Assembly (NCBI GenBank): GCA_014925825.1 | Contig: JACGCK010000014.1 | Location: forward strand, 372,001-436,000 | Length of the DNA stretch: 64,000 nucleotides | From: Pholiota molesta | Taxonomy: Eukaryota > Basidiomycota > Agaricomycetes > Agaricales > Strophariaceae | Direction of reading: 5' to 3' | Shown here: positions 1 to 11,646 of the stretch, in pieces | Layout of the letters: every line of letters starts with the position of its first letter | How positions within the stretch are numbered: the stretch's first letter is position 1 | The notes under the pieces: model-generated | Told to the model about the DNA's origin: nothing | The model's database searches: none | The model's input: only the letters and a program-made list of their open reading frames with translations | Position numbers and translations under genes: made by a program

Positions 1-1783
1 CGGTGCACACTCCGATGTAAGTCAAATCCTTTTCCACCCTTGAATAGTGGGTTAACCGTTCGCTAGCAAACTGCCCGCCCTCTTTCGCTTTGAAAACGTG
101 ACTCCGAGCATTTGGGAAAAGAATAACTGTCCCCCCGGTGGCGAAGCCACGAAGGCGGGATCCAAGGGCAAGTAAGTCGAATCCAATCGTGCTATTGATA
201 TCTGATTGATCATCATCATGGCAGGTTGCGCAACCCATTACCTCGTAGCATATACCAAGGTGGTACGGGTGTTGCGCCATCACAAGAAGCGGGACCATCA
301 AATACAGTAGGCATCTACAGGAACGGCGACGCACCACAGGAGTATCCGACTCGGATGTGAGTGGTATCGGCCGTAGTCATTAAACCGAGTTAATTGTTGT
401 TAGTCCTGCAAACCAAAACAATGCGCATCAAGCGCCGTTTCTTCAGAGGGTAAATTACACAACGCACTCGCCGTCCGCATTTGTTTCCTCATCGTCCTCT
501 GCCATCAATTCCTCGTCTCCATCGTCCTGGCGCCCGCCTTCTTCGTTGTCGGAGCGCCCCGCAGATTCCCCTGCAGGTCCATCCTCCGACTTGGCCGACC
601 AACATTTTCAGCACACGGAGTTCGACGATGATATGCTCGCTGCGATCATGGCTAGCCTAGAGGATGCCGTCGAGAACACCCGCCTGGATTCCGCGCCATC
701 GGAGTTTTGGGCGCTTGGACAGCTTTTGCACGAGATGCGTTGTATTATCGATGCAGGAACTAGAGGGGATTCAGCTCGTATGGGTGAGAGTTCGTCACAG
801 CCGAAGTATTCATGCAGTGGAATACCGTCATCGTCATCGGGGCTAGATAGCGACGCTCAGCCGCCAAAATCTGGAGTTGTGGCCGATATAGATGCGAGCT
901 ACTCACCAGCTGTGTCTTCCTATACATCGCCGCCACCGCCACCGCCGCCACCATCGCGTTGGAATACCACATCGAATATCGCACCCGTGGCGTCGTCATC
1001 TAGCCACGGTCACCTAGTATCCCTGCCACATCAACAGGAAGCCTTGCTGTCAACGGTAAACAATGCGACTCACGCGGGTGCTCCAAATGCTCTGTCGCCG
1101 GCGCCGAATGGGGGAGGATCAGGCCTACAGATGGCTCAACAACACGATGGCTTCGATATCACCGATGTTCACTCACATACGATTTCACCTGTCAGTGGGG
1201 CATTGCTAGCGCCATCGTCTTCGCCGTCACCATCGTCCTCGCCGCCGGAGCATCACACGGATCCCACCGCCTCGTCGTCATCAAGTAGTCGGCCAACGGC
1301 CATACCAGAGGGCGGCATTGACATCCCCCTTCCCATCCTGTTGCTCTGGCTCGAGCGCAATGTGAGCTCCGCATTCTTTGCTGAGCTGATAAGCCGGTCG
1401 TTCTTGCTGCCAAACTCGGATAATGAACGGAGCATTCAGCTGCTGCTAGAGACTGCGGTAAGACACGGTGTCGACGATGTCCACGAGTTCCTCGAGAGGG
1501 TCTTCAGAGGCGCTACTGAGCTCTGGGAGCTTGGATACTTCGTGTCAGCTCCTACCGAATGAAGTACGTCAATTGGTTTTTCAACCTTACACAAAATTGT
1601 ACCGTTGAACTTACTGCATGAATAGGCCTCCACATGGATGCACAAAGTGGTCTGTCACGTACATAGGAAGATGAGGATTCGGGACATATGGGTCAGATGG
1701 AAAATGTTATCGATGGAACGAGGTAACTGCCAACATTCCTGTCGAAGCCCAACCGGTCCGAAACATGATCCGTCTCCGAGCCT
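1..1783 (+). repeat. Left arm of a large inverted repeat (continues off the window)
   Basis: The reverse complement of about 3770-5529 aligns to this segment from base 1 to about 1783, with scattered substitutions and two large indels. The arm starts at or before the window edge, so its outer limit is unknown. Relative to the right arm it lacks about 140 bp near 455-470, which removes the N-terminal part of the exon present in the other arm. It retains a segment near 1095-1280 that the right arm has lost. The arm carries the 3' coding part of an unrecognised gene. No target-site duplication can be judged because the outer end is not in the window. Confidence 0.85.
546..1562 (+). CDS. Unrecognised repeat-family protein, 3' coding exon (copy A)
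   Basis: An open frame ends at a stop at 1560-1562. The reading opens near 546 without an ATG, so this is an internal or last exon. The product is Ser/Pro-rich and disordered, with a poly-Pro run near the middle. It is bounded by two conserved helical-looking blocks: an N-terminal one around the residues FDDDMLAAIMASLEDAVENT, and a C-terminal one around LLETAVRHGV and VFRGATELWELGYF. Both blocks are also present in the inverted copy at 3982-5033. Protein-level conservation between copies argues that it was a real gene. I recognise no domain and assign no function. The 5' exons would lie left of the window. Confidence 0.5.
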   Translation: MSERPADSPAGPSSDLADQHFQHTEFDDDMLAAIMASLEDAVENTRLDSAPSEFWALGQLLHEMRCIIDAGTRGDSARMGESSSQPKYSCSGIPSSSSGLDSDAQPPKSGVVADIDASYSPAVSSYTSPPPPPPPPSRWNTTSNIAPVASSSSHGHLVSLPHQQEALLSTVNNATHAGAPNALSPAPNGGGSGLQMAQQHDGFDITDVHSHTISPVSGALLAPSSSPSPSSSPPEHHTDPTASSSSSSRPTAIPEGGIDIPLPILLLWLERNVSSAFFAELISRSFLLPNSDNERSIQLLLETAVRHGVDDVHEFLERVFRGATELWELGYFVSAPTE

Positions 1784-3769
1784 TCCATCTAAGTACCAAC
1801 CATCTACTGTCCAGTGTCCTCTCGTACGCAATACTCAGGTCCTGCCCTTTGTACCAAAATGACATGTAGCATACTACGACTACTTTTTTTAATGATTTAG
1901 CTTCCTATTATTTTTCTGTGTTACCCCATTACCCACTTAAGTAACATGCTCTGTCGACGACTTTGAAAAAATTCAATTCTAATTCTGAATGCTTTTCGAT
2001 TCCAAGTAGGAAAGACTGACGCAGAGTTCTTGAAAACCATAACTTATAGCGTATGATAAGTGTTTTCTGATATATTTCGGAATCATTTGTGCGCGTTCCG
2101 AACAGGTGATTTATTGTTTGTCGAAAGTTACCACTGCAAGGACTGACATACGATTTCAACAAAGGACAAGTATGTTTCTCTTAGTCAAGTTCACCGAATG
2201 AAGCTAACATGCACGTCCTATGATCCATACGCTCGATCCCGTAACTCAATCAATGAACAGGAATTTCAGCGGAAATGGGTGGGCGCAGGCGTCCGCGGGT
2301 GGTATACCGTTCGCTAATCATTCTTCTGTTAGCTTGCCTGCATGCCGCGGCAACGAGCTCGGACGTACCGTATACGCGCCCACGCGCCGTTTGGAGCTCG
2401 CCTCGTACGTCCCATGTTGCCCATACCATCCGTCCGAGCTCGTTGCTAGCGCCTGTGTTGATCTCGAAGAGTTTGGTCAAGGGCGAGGGCGAACGGCGGG
2501 CGAGATCGGATGGTCGAGGCCGATGCGTAGGACGACGGCGGGACGAGGTGTCTGCGAGGCCGCTGCGTAGGACGACGGCAGGACGAGGTGTCTGCGAGGC
2601 CACGGCGGCGTCCGCGCTGACTTGTGCATCCTCGCTCGTCCGTGCCCCTGATCCGCTATCGCCATTGCACCTCTTCCTCTCTGCTCGCCTCCGCCGCCGA
2701 CAGCCGCATACTTCCCGGGTAAGAGCGCGCCTTCTCGATGCTTGCTGTGGCCATGGACGTTTGCCGCCTGGAGCTGACAATCGACGACTGCCAGGTGCCG
2801 CTTGAGTACGCACTCGTCTTCGTCAACACGAAATGGGATGGGCGGGGCCGCCTGGTGGACTCGTCATCGACGACTGCGGCAATTCGGGGTCGCAGCGTGG
2901 CTGTCAATGGCTAGGGCCGCGGCTCGACTTGCGCGCAATGGGGGCGTGCTGGAGGGAGAGGAAAGGTGGTGGGAGGCGAGATGGTGGTCGTAGTGTATGT
3001 AGGCGATCGTGCACGGAGGGAGAGTGAGTGAGGAATCCACTAGGCCTCCCGCGGCGCCCAACTCTGGGCCTGAAGAACGCGTCGTCGGCGCCCATGGCGC
3101 TTCGTAGGGCTTGGTGTCGTCGTCGATGGAAAGCGGGAAGCCGTGCCGGGGCAAGGTGGGAGGCGAGATGGTGGTCGTTGTGGGTGTAGGCGAGCATGCG
3201 CGGATGGAGGGTGGTGTAGATAGAAAGGCCGCGGTGTGTGGTAAGCGCTGCGCTGCAAACAGGTCGTCAGCGTGTGCTGGATGCCGTTGCGATGAGCTGC
3301 GACGTACCGTATATGTGCTCCGCATCGTGAGGTGTTCCGTCCCGAGCGCGTGGAATCGTCGTCGAGGACGAGGGCGGGTGTAGCAGCGGCTCCGTCGTCT
3401 GTAAGTGTATTGCGCGGGGTCGTGCAGGTTGGGAAGTTGAAGTGATGGGAGATGTCGATGGGTGGCGAGGAGCTGGAGCGCTGGGATGGCCGAGGTAAGT
3501 ACGAGTTCGCAGCAAAGCAAGGGAACTCAACACAGCGCCTGCTAAACCCCAAAACGCATCGCAGGGCGTGGGCGTCGAGTGAAGACGTGTGTACGTCCCA
3601 AGGGATCTTCGTCACTTTGCAGGAGGGACGATGGACTACGAGAGCTGGCTCGTCGGCAGAAACGTCGCGGAGAGTGGGAATGGGTGTCGTTGATGGGCAG
3701 GCGCGGATGTGGGACGGGGTGGAGTTGGGCGCAAGGTAGTAGGCAGTGAGAGGTGGCCGGAGGGCGTGC
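1784..3769. other. Spacer of the inverted repeat, AT-rich then GC-rich, no gene recognised
   Basis: The first 400 bases are AT-rich and unremarkable. From about 2260 to 3740 the DNA is strongly GC-rich and full of long overlapping open frames on both strands, which is expected from composition alone. It contains internal repeats: a 40-bp tandem pair at 2516-2595; a related block at about 2966-3025 and 3156-3215 (gtgggaggcgagatggtggt); and a shared motif gacgtaccgtata at about 2362 and 3302. No frame shows a recognisable protein. Confidence 0.6.
2516..2602. repeat. 40-bp tandem repeat, two copies plus a short partial
   Basis: Units at 2516-2555 and 2556-2595 both begin gaggccg and differ at only two positions. 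A third partial unit starts at 2596. It lies in the GC-rich inverted-repeat spacer. Confidence 0.85.
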
Positions 3770-5529
3770 CTCGGAGACGGATCACGTTACGGACCGGTTG
3801 GGCTTCGACAGAAATGTTGGCAGTTACCTCGTTCCATCGATAACATTTTCCATCTGACCCCCATCCTCATCTTCCTATGTACGTGCCAGACCAATTTGTG
3901 CACACTCCATGTGGAGGTCTATTCATGCAGTAAGTTAAATGGTACTATCTTGTCTAAGGTTGAAAAACCAATTGAAATACTTCATTCCGTAGCAACTGAC
4001 ACGAAGTATCCAAGCTCCCAGAGCTCAGTAACACCTCTGAAGACCCTCTCGAGGAACTCGTGGACATCTTCGACACCATGTCTTACCGCAGTCTCTAGCA
4101 GCAGTTGAATACTCCATTCATTATCCGAGTTCGGCAGCAAGAACGAGCGGCTTATCAGCTCAGCAAAGAATGCGGAGCGCACATTGCGCACGAGCCAGAG
4201 CAGCAGGATGGGAAGGGGGATGTCAATGCCGCCCTCTGGTATTGCCTTGGCCGACTACTTGATGATGACGGCGACAGAGCATTTGGAGCACCCGCGTGAG
4301 TCGCATTGTTTACCGTTAACAGCGAGGCTTCCTGTTGATGTGGCAGGGATACTAGGTGACCGTGGCTAGATGATGATGCCACGGGTGCGACATTCGATGC
4401 GGTATTCCAACGCGATGGTGGCGGTGGTGGCGGTGGCGGCGATGTGTCGGAAGACAGAGTTGGTGAGTAGCTCGCATCTATATCGGCCACAACTCCACAT
4501 ATCGGCGGCTGAGCGTCGCTATCTAGCCCCGATGACGATGATGGTATTCCACTTTTGGAAGAATTCGGCTGTGACGAACTCTCACCCATACGAGCAGAAT
4601 CCCCTTTGGTTCCTCCCAAGGATGCATCGATAATACTACGCATCTCGTGCAAAAGCTGTCCAAGCGCCCAAAACTCCGATGGCGCGGAATCCAAGCGAGT
4701 GTTCTCGACGGCATCCTCTAGGCTAGCCATGATCGCAGCGAGCATATCATCATCAAACTCCGTGTGCTGAAAATGTTGGTCGGCCAACTCGGAGGATGGA
4801 CCTGCAGGGGAATCTGCGGGGCGCTCCGACAACGAAGAAGGCGAGCGCCAGGACGACGGAGACGAGGAATTGATGGCAGAGGACGATGAGGAAACAAATG
4901 CGGACGGCGAAGACGATGATGTGGACGCGGATGGTGCTGGTGCTAAGGGTGCTGTAGCAGAGAAGAAAGATAGTGAGTGGCCTCCATCACCGTTGCCGCT
5001 CTGTTGATCCGTTTGCGACACAGATTTTCCCAAATCTCGTGGCGCCGACTCGGTAGCAGAGTGCGTTGTGTAATTTACTCTCTGAGGAAACGGCGCTTGA
5101 TGCGCTTTGTTTTGGTTTGCAGGACTAACAACGATTAACTCGGTTCAATGACTACGACCGATACCACTCACATCCGAGTCGGATACTCCTGTGGTGCGTC
5201 GCCGTTCCTGTAGATGCCTACTGCGTTTGATGGTCCCGCTTCTTGTGATGGCGCAACACCCGTACCACCTTGGTACATGCTAAGAGGTAATGGGTTGTGC
5301 AACCTGCCATGATGATGATCAATCAGATATCAATAGCACGATTGGATTCGACTTACTTGCCCTTGGACCCCGCCTTCGTGGCTTTGCCATTAGGGGGACA
5401 GTTATCCTTTTCCCAAATGCTCGGAGTCACGTCTTCAAAGCGAAAGAGGGCGGGCAGTTTGCTAGCGAACGATCAACCCACTATTCAAGGGTGGAAAAGG
5501 ATTTGACTTACATCGGAGTGTGCACCGAG
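3770..5529 (-). repeat. Right arm of the large inverted repeat
   Basis: This is the inverted copy of bases 1-1783. Homology ends on the inner side near 3770, inside a shared segment matching 1770-1783, and runs on the outer side to about 5529, which corresponds to base 1. It lacks about 180 bp (matching left-arm 1095-1280) and carries about 140 bp that the left arm lost. The two arms therefore have complementary deletions. Confidence 0.85.
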
Positions 5530-6150
5530 TCCTGTTGTGACTCGACGCTTCCGCCATGGTGGCTGGTGATCTCGCCAGCACCGATGGTGTGCTCAGATCG
5601 TACGTATTGACTCCCGTTCCACCCTAAGGTGGAACGTTCGTTGCTAGCTCTTGATGAGCTACCTGTTCAGCGCCAACGTCACTACTTGCCTTCCGCAGGA
5701 TTGACTATCCGAAACTCACCTTGGTTTATGGAACCTAGAGGAATCTGCGACGCCTGGTGCATGAACTCCAGCAGACGGGCGTTATTGTCTTGAGTGGGAC
5801 GCAGGCTTGATGGTCCTAGCGAAGGCCGCTGTTGAACAATGGGCCCATCTGGCGTCATGGACTGACTACCAGAAAACTTAATTTGGTTTACGGAACCTAG
5901 AGGATTCTGTGAAGCCTGGTACATGAACTCCAGAATGGCGTTATTGTCTCGGGCGGGACGCAGGCTTGATGGTCCTAGTGAAGGCCGTTGTTGAACAATG
6001 GCCCATCTGGCGCCATGCGTCCTGGACGCTGGTTCGAACCACCATCTTCCTCGTCGACTGGGGCGCTGGGATGGGAAAGATGGCTCTGGACAGGCGGCGC
6101 TTGCTCGTTGAGGGCTCTGGTTCGGTTTGCTTCCTTTTTTTAGGGGGCAT
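3982..6150 (-). pseudogene. Unrecognised repeat-family gene (copy B), multi-exon, broken
   Basis: On the minus strand an ATG at 6150 opens a basic N-terminus (MPPKKRK, a likely nuclear localisation signal). Two tandem units of about 53 residues containing SLGPSSLRP and QASQ.PLGS.NQ follow. The frame reaches a probable donor near 5715 (CAAG/gtgagttt). A short exon near 5640-5515 follows, and then the long Ser-rich exon 5033-4155. The end of that exon is frameshifted relative to copy A after a 180-bp deletion: the conserved C-terminal block continues in another frame at 4191-3982, with its stop at 3982. I see no known domain. Related copies lie at 546-1562 and about 25.8-26.9 kb. Confidence 0.5.
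5700..6005. repeat. In-frame tandem repeat of about 160 bp inside copy B
   Basis: Two units share gaacctagagga.tctg (near 5731 and 5893) and gcaggcttgatggtccta (near 5801 and 5960). The offset is 159-162 bp, a multiple of three within error, and both units are translated in the same minus-strand frame. Confidence 0.8.
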
Positions 6151-7229
6151 AGTGAGGAATGGGGATTTTTCAGGGTCCTTCGCTTGCCCTCGCTTTCTTT
6201 ATAATGTCTTTGTTTGGTTGGATCAAGTGGGATCTCTGGCGAACTTGTGGGTTGCGTATGACCCTGACAATCAAATTTTCGATCCGGTCGAAGTCACAGT
6301 GCGCTTGCCTTCCCTGGGCGGTGAATCATTCGGACTCGCAAACATGCTAGTCTTCTGAGGTCAAGACTTAACCTTAATCACACCTAATTCAAGCCTCGAG
6401 GTACTACTGAATAGATTTACTGCAAAGAAAAATGATTGAAAACACAACGAACAGGATGTCCGGTTCGGGAGCGAACAAGGAACAAAAAAAACAAGCCTCA
6501 AGTGATGCGCTTCATATCAGAGATGTCAAAATTGGAGTCAGAGTTCTGGCCTTCAAAGCTTCAGGCTCAGGGTGCAAGCGCAAGCGCAAGCAAACAGTGT
6601 TCTCCTTGTGAGAGCTCGTCTGAGCCTGTTGATTGCTGCTGGTCATGTCGATCATACTGATTGACCAAAATCTATCACTTTACGATCCTGACAGGTCCCG
6701 CAATGAGTGGTCACAAATCATATTTAAATCTGAACTCGCTATCAGCTTGCTAACCGCGGCGCCCGTATGCTCTCTGATTCCGGAATTCGCCAATCTAATC
6801 TGAAGTATGTAGAAATCCATGATGACTTCGTTTCAGCGACAATGGACATAAACGGTTCGTGGTCTTATGAATAACGGAAATAGTCACTGCGCTCTTTCTC
6901 GTTCGTTGATAGGCAGGATAAATTATTAAGTATGCGCGTCCGTCAACTGCCATACCTCCAATGCTCTCATAACAAACGCCTTATGATTCCAAACCCCAGC
7001 GCAAATCCATTCCACCCGTCTTTGATGACGCATTAACGATCGAACCCACGCCGTGTCGCATTTGCCTCCGTCCACTCAAGCCACGGTACGTCACTGAGAC
7101 ACAAAGTTGACCCGAATGCCAGTCACCGCCCACCACATCTACCACCATTCTGGAGCGTTTATGTGCTGCGCTGATCTTGGTGCCCACGCATTTAGATTGT
7201 TACTTCAATCACTTCGATACCCTCTGTGA
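6151..7229. other. Intergenic, nothing recognised
   Basis: The region lies between the start of the repeat-family gene (minus strand) and the start of the PRM10-like gene (plus strand). It presumably holds both divergent promoters. The open frames here are antisense to the neighbouring gene or short. I found no RNA gene or repeat. Confidence 0.6.
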
Positions 7230-10200
7230 TTGATGGACTCTTCCAATCCCGAAACTCCTCCCGAAACTCCCCCAGAATCACAATCGCCATCACCTGGAAG
7301 TTCATCCACAGCTTCTTATGTAGAAACTCCCGGAGAACATCGCGCCCGGACTCCTCGAAAGGTCCAATGGCCAGACGAACAGCCTGACGAATCCCCATCG
7401 GTGAAGGAGCAACTCCTGATGGCTCTCAGCTCGATGAGAAGGGTTTGCACGTGGGTTGTCTTTCTTATTTCTCTCGTTTCCGAATATTTAGAATAAACCA
7501 GCCTGAACGCTTCCAAAAACTGGCCGAGGCGCTGGAAAAACATCGAAGAACAAGGCCGTTGCAAAAAGTGCATTATTACCCTCCTGACGAGCCGGTGACA
7601 CCACCCACCCAAGATGTCCCCGCCGAAGATACCAGTACTCCTTCTAAAGACACAGAACCAGACAGCATGTATCCTACTACTCCGTCTCGAGCCACTACCT
7701 TTTCCCCCGCAGAACCAAGCCGTCGTGTCCCAGATAACTACATCGACGAACACGAAGATGCAGGGCTTCCTGGGACCAAAGATCTACGCGACTACGCAAT
7801 TGGAAAGGCTGAACATGTCATGCAAAATCATCTCAAAAGACCTCACATTTTTACTACGCGACAAGACAAGCGACGCAAGGACCTCTTGCAGCGCGGAGAT
7901 CCAGAGAAGGCTGCGGAACACGACACCGAAAAGCGCGCCGAATCGCCATCACATGAGGGAGGTATCCTATCTGCCTGTTAAACTTTATCGAACATATGAA
8001 TCGCCATCGCCATCGTCGTCTGCTGCGTCCTCTAGACGATCATCTTTCGATGGATATAATACCCCTTCCGATCAAGAAGAAAAAGATACTGCCCGACTCT
8101 CTCGTAGAATGGCGAAAAGAAGTGCGTTTTCTTCCTTTTATTTGAATATGCATTGATCCCTCCACAATATTGACGTCATAGACGAGAGGGCGAAAGAGTA
8201 TATGACCGCCAAAGGTGGCATTGCGAAATCCCGAATATATTTGGACACGTAGCTCGTCCGGCTGCCACAAAGAGCGCTGGTGGTGTATTCGGCCCGCTCA
8301 TAGCGAGCACTGGCAATCTTATTGGAGTAGCAGCCCCCAGGCAAGCCATTACAACCAAATCTCAAACGGCCAGGATACAGTCTATCTCGGTCCGTTAACT
8401 CGACAATGTTGTTATCAATTGATTTAATCTTCTTTTAGATATTCTATGGAAACCGTGGACATACCACCGCCACGACCTCGACCTCCAATGTTACCACGAA
8501 GACATACTAGTGACTACGCTGGCTCTGCACCCCCATCAGAAGCTACAGGTACACCTACGAATTCTCCAAGCGATGACCAACGTCCTTTTTATCGCCAGGG
8601 TGCCAAAGCTAACCTCTCGGGCCTCTTTGGAGACTATTATCACGCCATGCGTGGCAGACGGTCAGGGTATACCACACCGACGGAACGGGGAAAACGATCG
8701 CCATCTCACGGTGGTCATCGACAACGACGCAAACGGAAGGATGCTGAGGTTTATGTACGTTAACCATACTTCTGAAGGCGCATATTTTGTTTCATTTTCG
8801 CTCACCCTACTTTCAGATCACTCGCCATGTCGCTCAAATTATCCGACGTGAGGAATTCATAATGAAGCTTACACGGGCTATGATGATGTTCGGCGCTCCT
8901 ACCCACAGGCTGCAATCGCAGATCCAATCGGCGGCCCATGTTCTCGACCTCAAATTAAGCTTCCTATACTTGCCCGACATCGTGCTCCTGAGCTTTGACG
9001 ACAATACAACTGGAACCAGTCACATAAAGCTTATCCGACAAGCTAGTGTACTCGACCTTGAAAAACTGAAGGAAGCGTTTGCGCTGTATTGGAAGGTCTG
9101 ACTTTTAGCCTTTTACTTGGGCCCAGCATGGATGATTTACTGATGTTCTCGATGGTAGGTGATACACGATCAGCTTTTGGTGTCCGATGCGTCTGCCGCG
9201 CTCGACGAACTGATGAAAAAGCAACCACTGTATGGTTGGTGGCCATCTCTTTTCATTGGGGGCATGTGCTCGGCCTCGATATGCACCGTCAGCTTTGGCG
9301 GCAGCTTCATAGATGCGGTTGTATCGTTTCCGTTCGGTGCGCTGCTGGTTGCGGTGCAAATACTCAGTGTACGAAACATCTTGTACTCGCACATCTTCGA
9401 GTGCGTCAATTCCACGCACCTTCCTTCCTTTGTCTTCGGATTTGCTTATTAACATCTCGCGATAGGGTCACCATTACGACGCTGTTTGCCTTTATCTCGG
9501 CCGCATTGTCGGCGACACATAAACTATGTTATCCCGCTGTCACTTCAAGTGCTGTGGTTCTTATCCTACCAGTACGTTTAGTTGCCTTCGGAAGACCACG
9601 TTGTTAAGAATCTGGCTCAAATTACCGAGCACAGGGATTTCTTGTGCTTACTGGATCACTGGAACTCATGTCTCGACACATAATATCTGGTTCTGTGCAT
9701 TTGTGTTTTGCAGTCGTCTACGCGCTGTTCCTCGGGTTTGGTTTTACAATTGGGGCAGAACTGTTTGAGATCTTTACAGGTCACCATGTGTACGGCGCAG
9801 AGGACTATATGTGCAATTTGACGCATTCACCACATGGGGCTTGGTATCAACGAACGCCCAGTGTATGGTGGGGTAAGATATACCAATCTCTTTATTTTAA
9901 ATGGCTTCTGATGTGTCTCTTCGTAGCGTTTCTAACGGTCCCTATGTTTTCTCTGTTTCTCAGCCTCCGTAATCGTTGCCCTTACAATAAAAAAGAGCTG
10001 GCAAGTGACATCTTTGAAAACGGCCGTTCTGACTTATTCACCAACATTCATCCAGCCACTCCTTATTATTGTCTCGTGCGTGGGATGGGTTGTTAGCTAC
10101 TTCGCCGGGCGGAGATTCAGGGGTCAGAGTGATATCAATGCAGCTGTCGGGTTGGTCTTCTGTGCATTATGGAACCGGTAGAAATCTACCTCACCCTGGG

Positions 10201-10580
10201 ATTTTCGACAGGTCCTTCGCCATCGGCCTCATCTCGAACCTTTACTCGCGCATCTTCTCGGGCAACGCCTTCGTGGTAATGGTGAGCCTCTTCTTTGTCT
10301 TCATCTTATCTATCGGCGTTGAAACTTTGACACTTCATTTCCCGGCTCGTAGATTACGGGTATCTTGTTCCAGCTGCCTTCGGGGCTAGGCAGTGGGGGT
10401 CTGCTCAGCTATGCTTCGCAGCAGGCTTCCGGGTATACCAATTCCTATCTGCTGGGGTTTCAAACGGCGCTGAAGCTCGTGTCGGTGGCCGTTGGGATTA
10501 CGATAGGGTTGGGATTGTCGCTTGTGTTAACCCATCCGATCCAGAGTCGAAAGCGAGAAGCCGGAATATTTAGTTTGTAG
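7230..10580 (+). CDS. PRM10: PRM10-like ThrE/DUF1212 family membrane transporter
   Basis: A multi-exon gene on the plus strand, ATG at 7230, stop at 10578-10580. The N-terminal third is hydrophilic and Pro/Ser-rich, with basic stretches. A conserved cytosolic ThrE-type domain follows (about 8828-9200: MKLTRAMMMFGAPTHRL, then LDLKLSFLYLPDIVLLSF). After it come multiple hydrophobic segments to the end (9210-10580), including WWPSLFIGGM, a block with AVVYALFLGFGF, and a final GITIGLGLSLVL segment. This is the layout of the threonine/serine exporter family, named after pheromone-regulated membrane protein 10 in yeast; the substrate in fungi is not established. Clear introns include 7451-7501 and a GC-AG intron at 10001-10055 with donor gcaagt. 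Two junctions need unusually short introns (7410-7438, 29 nt; 8215-8252, 38 nt) or small indels. The junction near 7960-8035 is not resolved. Confidence 0.85.
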
Positions 10581-11646
10581 TCATAACATGCTGAGATTCT
10601 TTTTTGCACCGTCCTGTAGTGGGTTTTCCACGTTGTTGTGTTATTAGCCAAGTACTCAAGCTATTGTCAAGCTATTCAAGTGTCAACAAGTTGTTCTCAA
10701 GTACATAGCAAGCATCCGAGCTTTACGGAGCTCGCCGCCATGTGCTGATTGGCTGCTATTTCGAACTCAGCTTACCAGGATCACCCGATTTTGTGGTTTG
10801 CGCGTTGGATCACTACTACAACGACCGACGCCGAATCGCTACACGCTATCTCCCCTGCCGAAGTCCTCGTATTTGAAGTCCTAACTAATTCTCGGAACGA
10901 GAAGTAGGCAAGGCTACGTGCGAACTGATCGTACGCTCGGGATTTAGAGCACGGACCTGTCAATGTTCGAAGAAAATTGGCTCAAAGTGATTGGCTTTAT
11001 GGATCCCAAAATCCTCTTCTGGGGTGATTCACGGGGATGGCATGATCTCAAAATTCTGAAACTTAGAAACGTGTAGGGGAATGAACTCGAATCCAGGATT
11101 TAGAGCGCTAATGTGAGTAATATCCATATGCCCCACATGGTTCAGGCTGCACGGAGTGATAATCGGAACACCCTTCCATGCTCTTTGCTGAAAATATGGA
11201 GCTGACACTATCCGATTCGTACCAGGCTATCCATAGTCTATGCGCCGCCTTACGGTCGTACTCTGACTCCTGTATCTTGCATCCTTGTCATGCTGCCGCA
11301 ATCGGGCTGGCCAGCCGCTCTAATTCTGAAATCACCGTACAAGTCTGGCCGCCCTAAGTAATCTTACCAGCGCACGCCTCTGACAAGCGGAATAGACCGG
11401 CCTTCCGTGTGCTCTGCGAGATAGCTTGTACAGGAAAATGTCAGCCTCCTTGGAGGCTGGAAATCCTCGATCTGGTGCGCTTCTTGGGGTCATCCTCGCC
11501 CCGTTTTAAATTAACCGACTCTATTTTGCGTCCTGGGCAGCAAAGGACCGCTCTGCCGATTGATTTAAATACCAGACCCAAAGAGTCGATCAATCCAAGC
11601 ACCTTCGCTCAAAGTCGATATCTCCGACGCACAGCAGTCTACTTCC
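10581..11646. other. Intergenic, upstream region of the PKS gene
   Basis: I see no gene. Short direct repeats of caagctatt/caagt occur near 10660-10700. The promoter of the polyketide synthase gene presumably lies at the right end. Confidence 0.6.
11562..11570 (+). promoter_or_regulatory. TATA-like element of the PKS gene
   Basis: An AT-only stretch gatttaaata lies about 80 bases upstream of the PKS start codon at 11647. Its position and composition fit a TATA-like core promoter; there is no further support. Confidence 0.35.

Noticed and set aside
2250..3740. Many long overlapping open frames in the GC-rich spacer, up to 218 codons
   Set aside because: They overlap each other on both strands, are Arg/Pro/Ser-rich, and are explained by high GC content. 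None shows a domain or splice structure.
5966..6358. 130-codon plus-strand frame
   Set aside because: It is antisense to the N-terminal exon of the repeat-family gene and shows no family or splice support.
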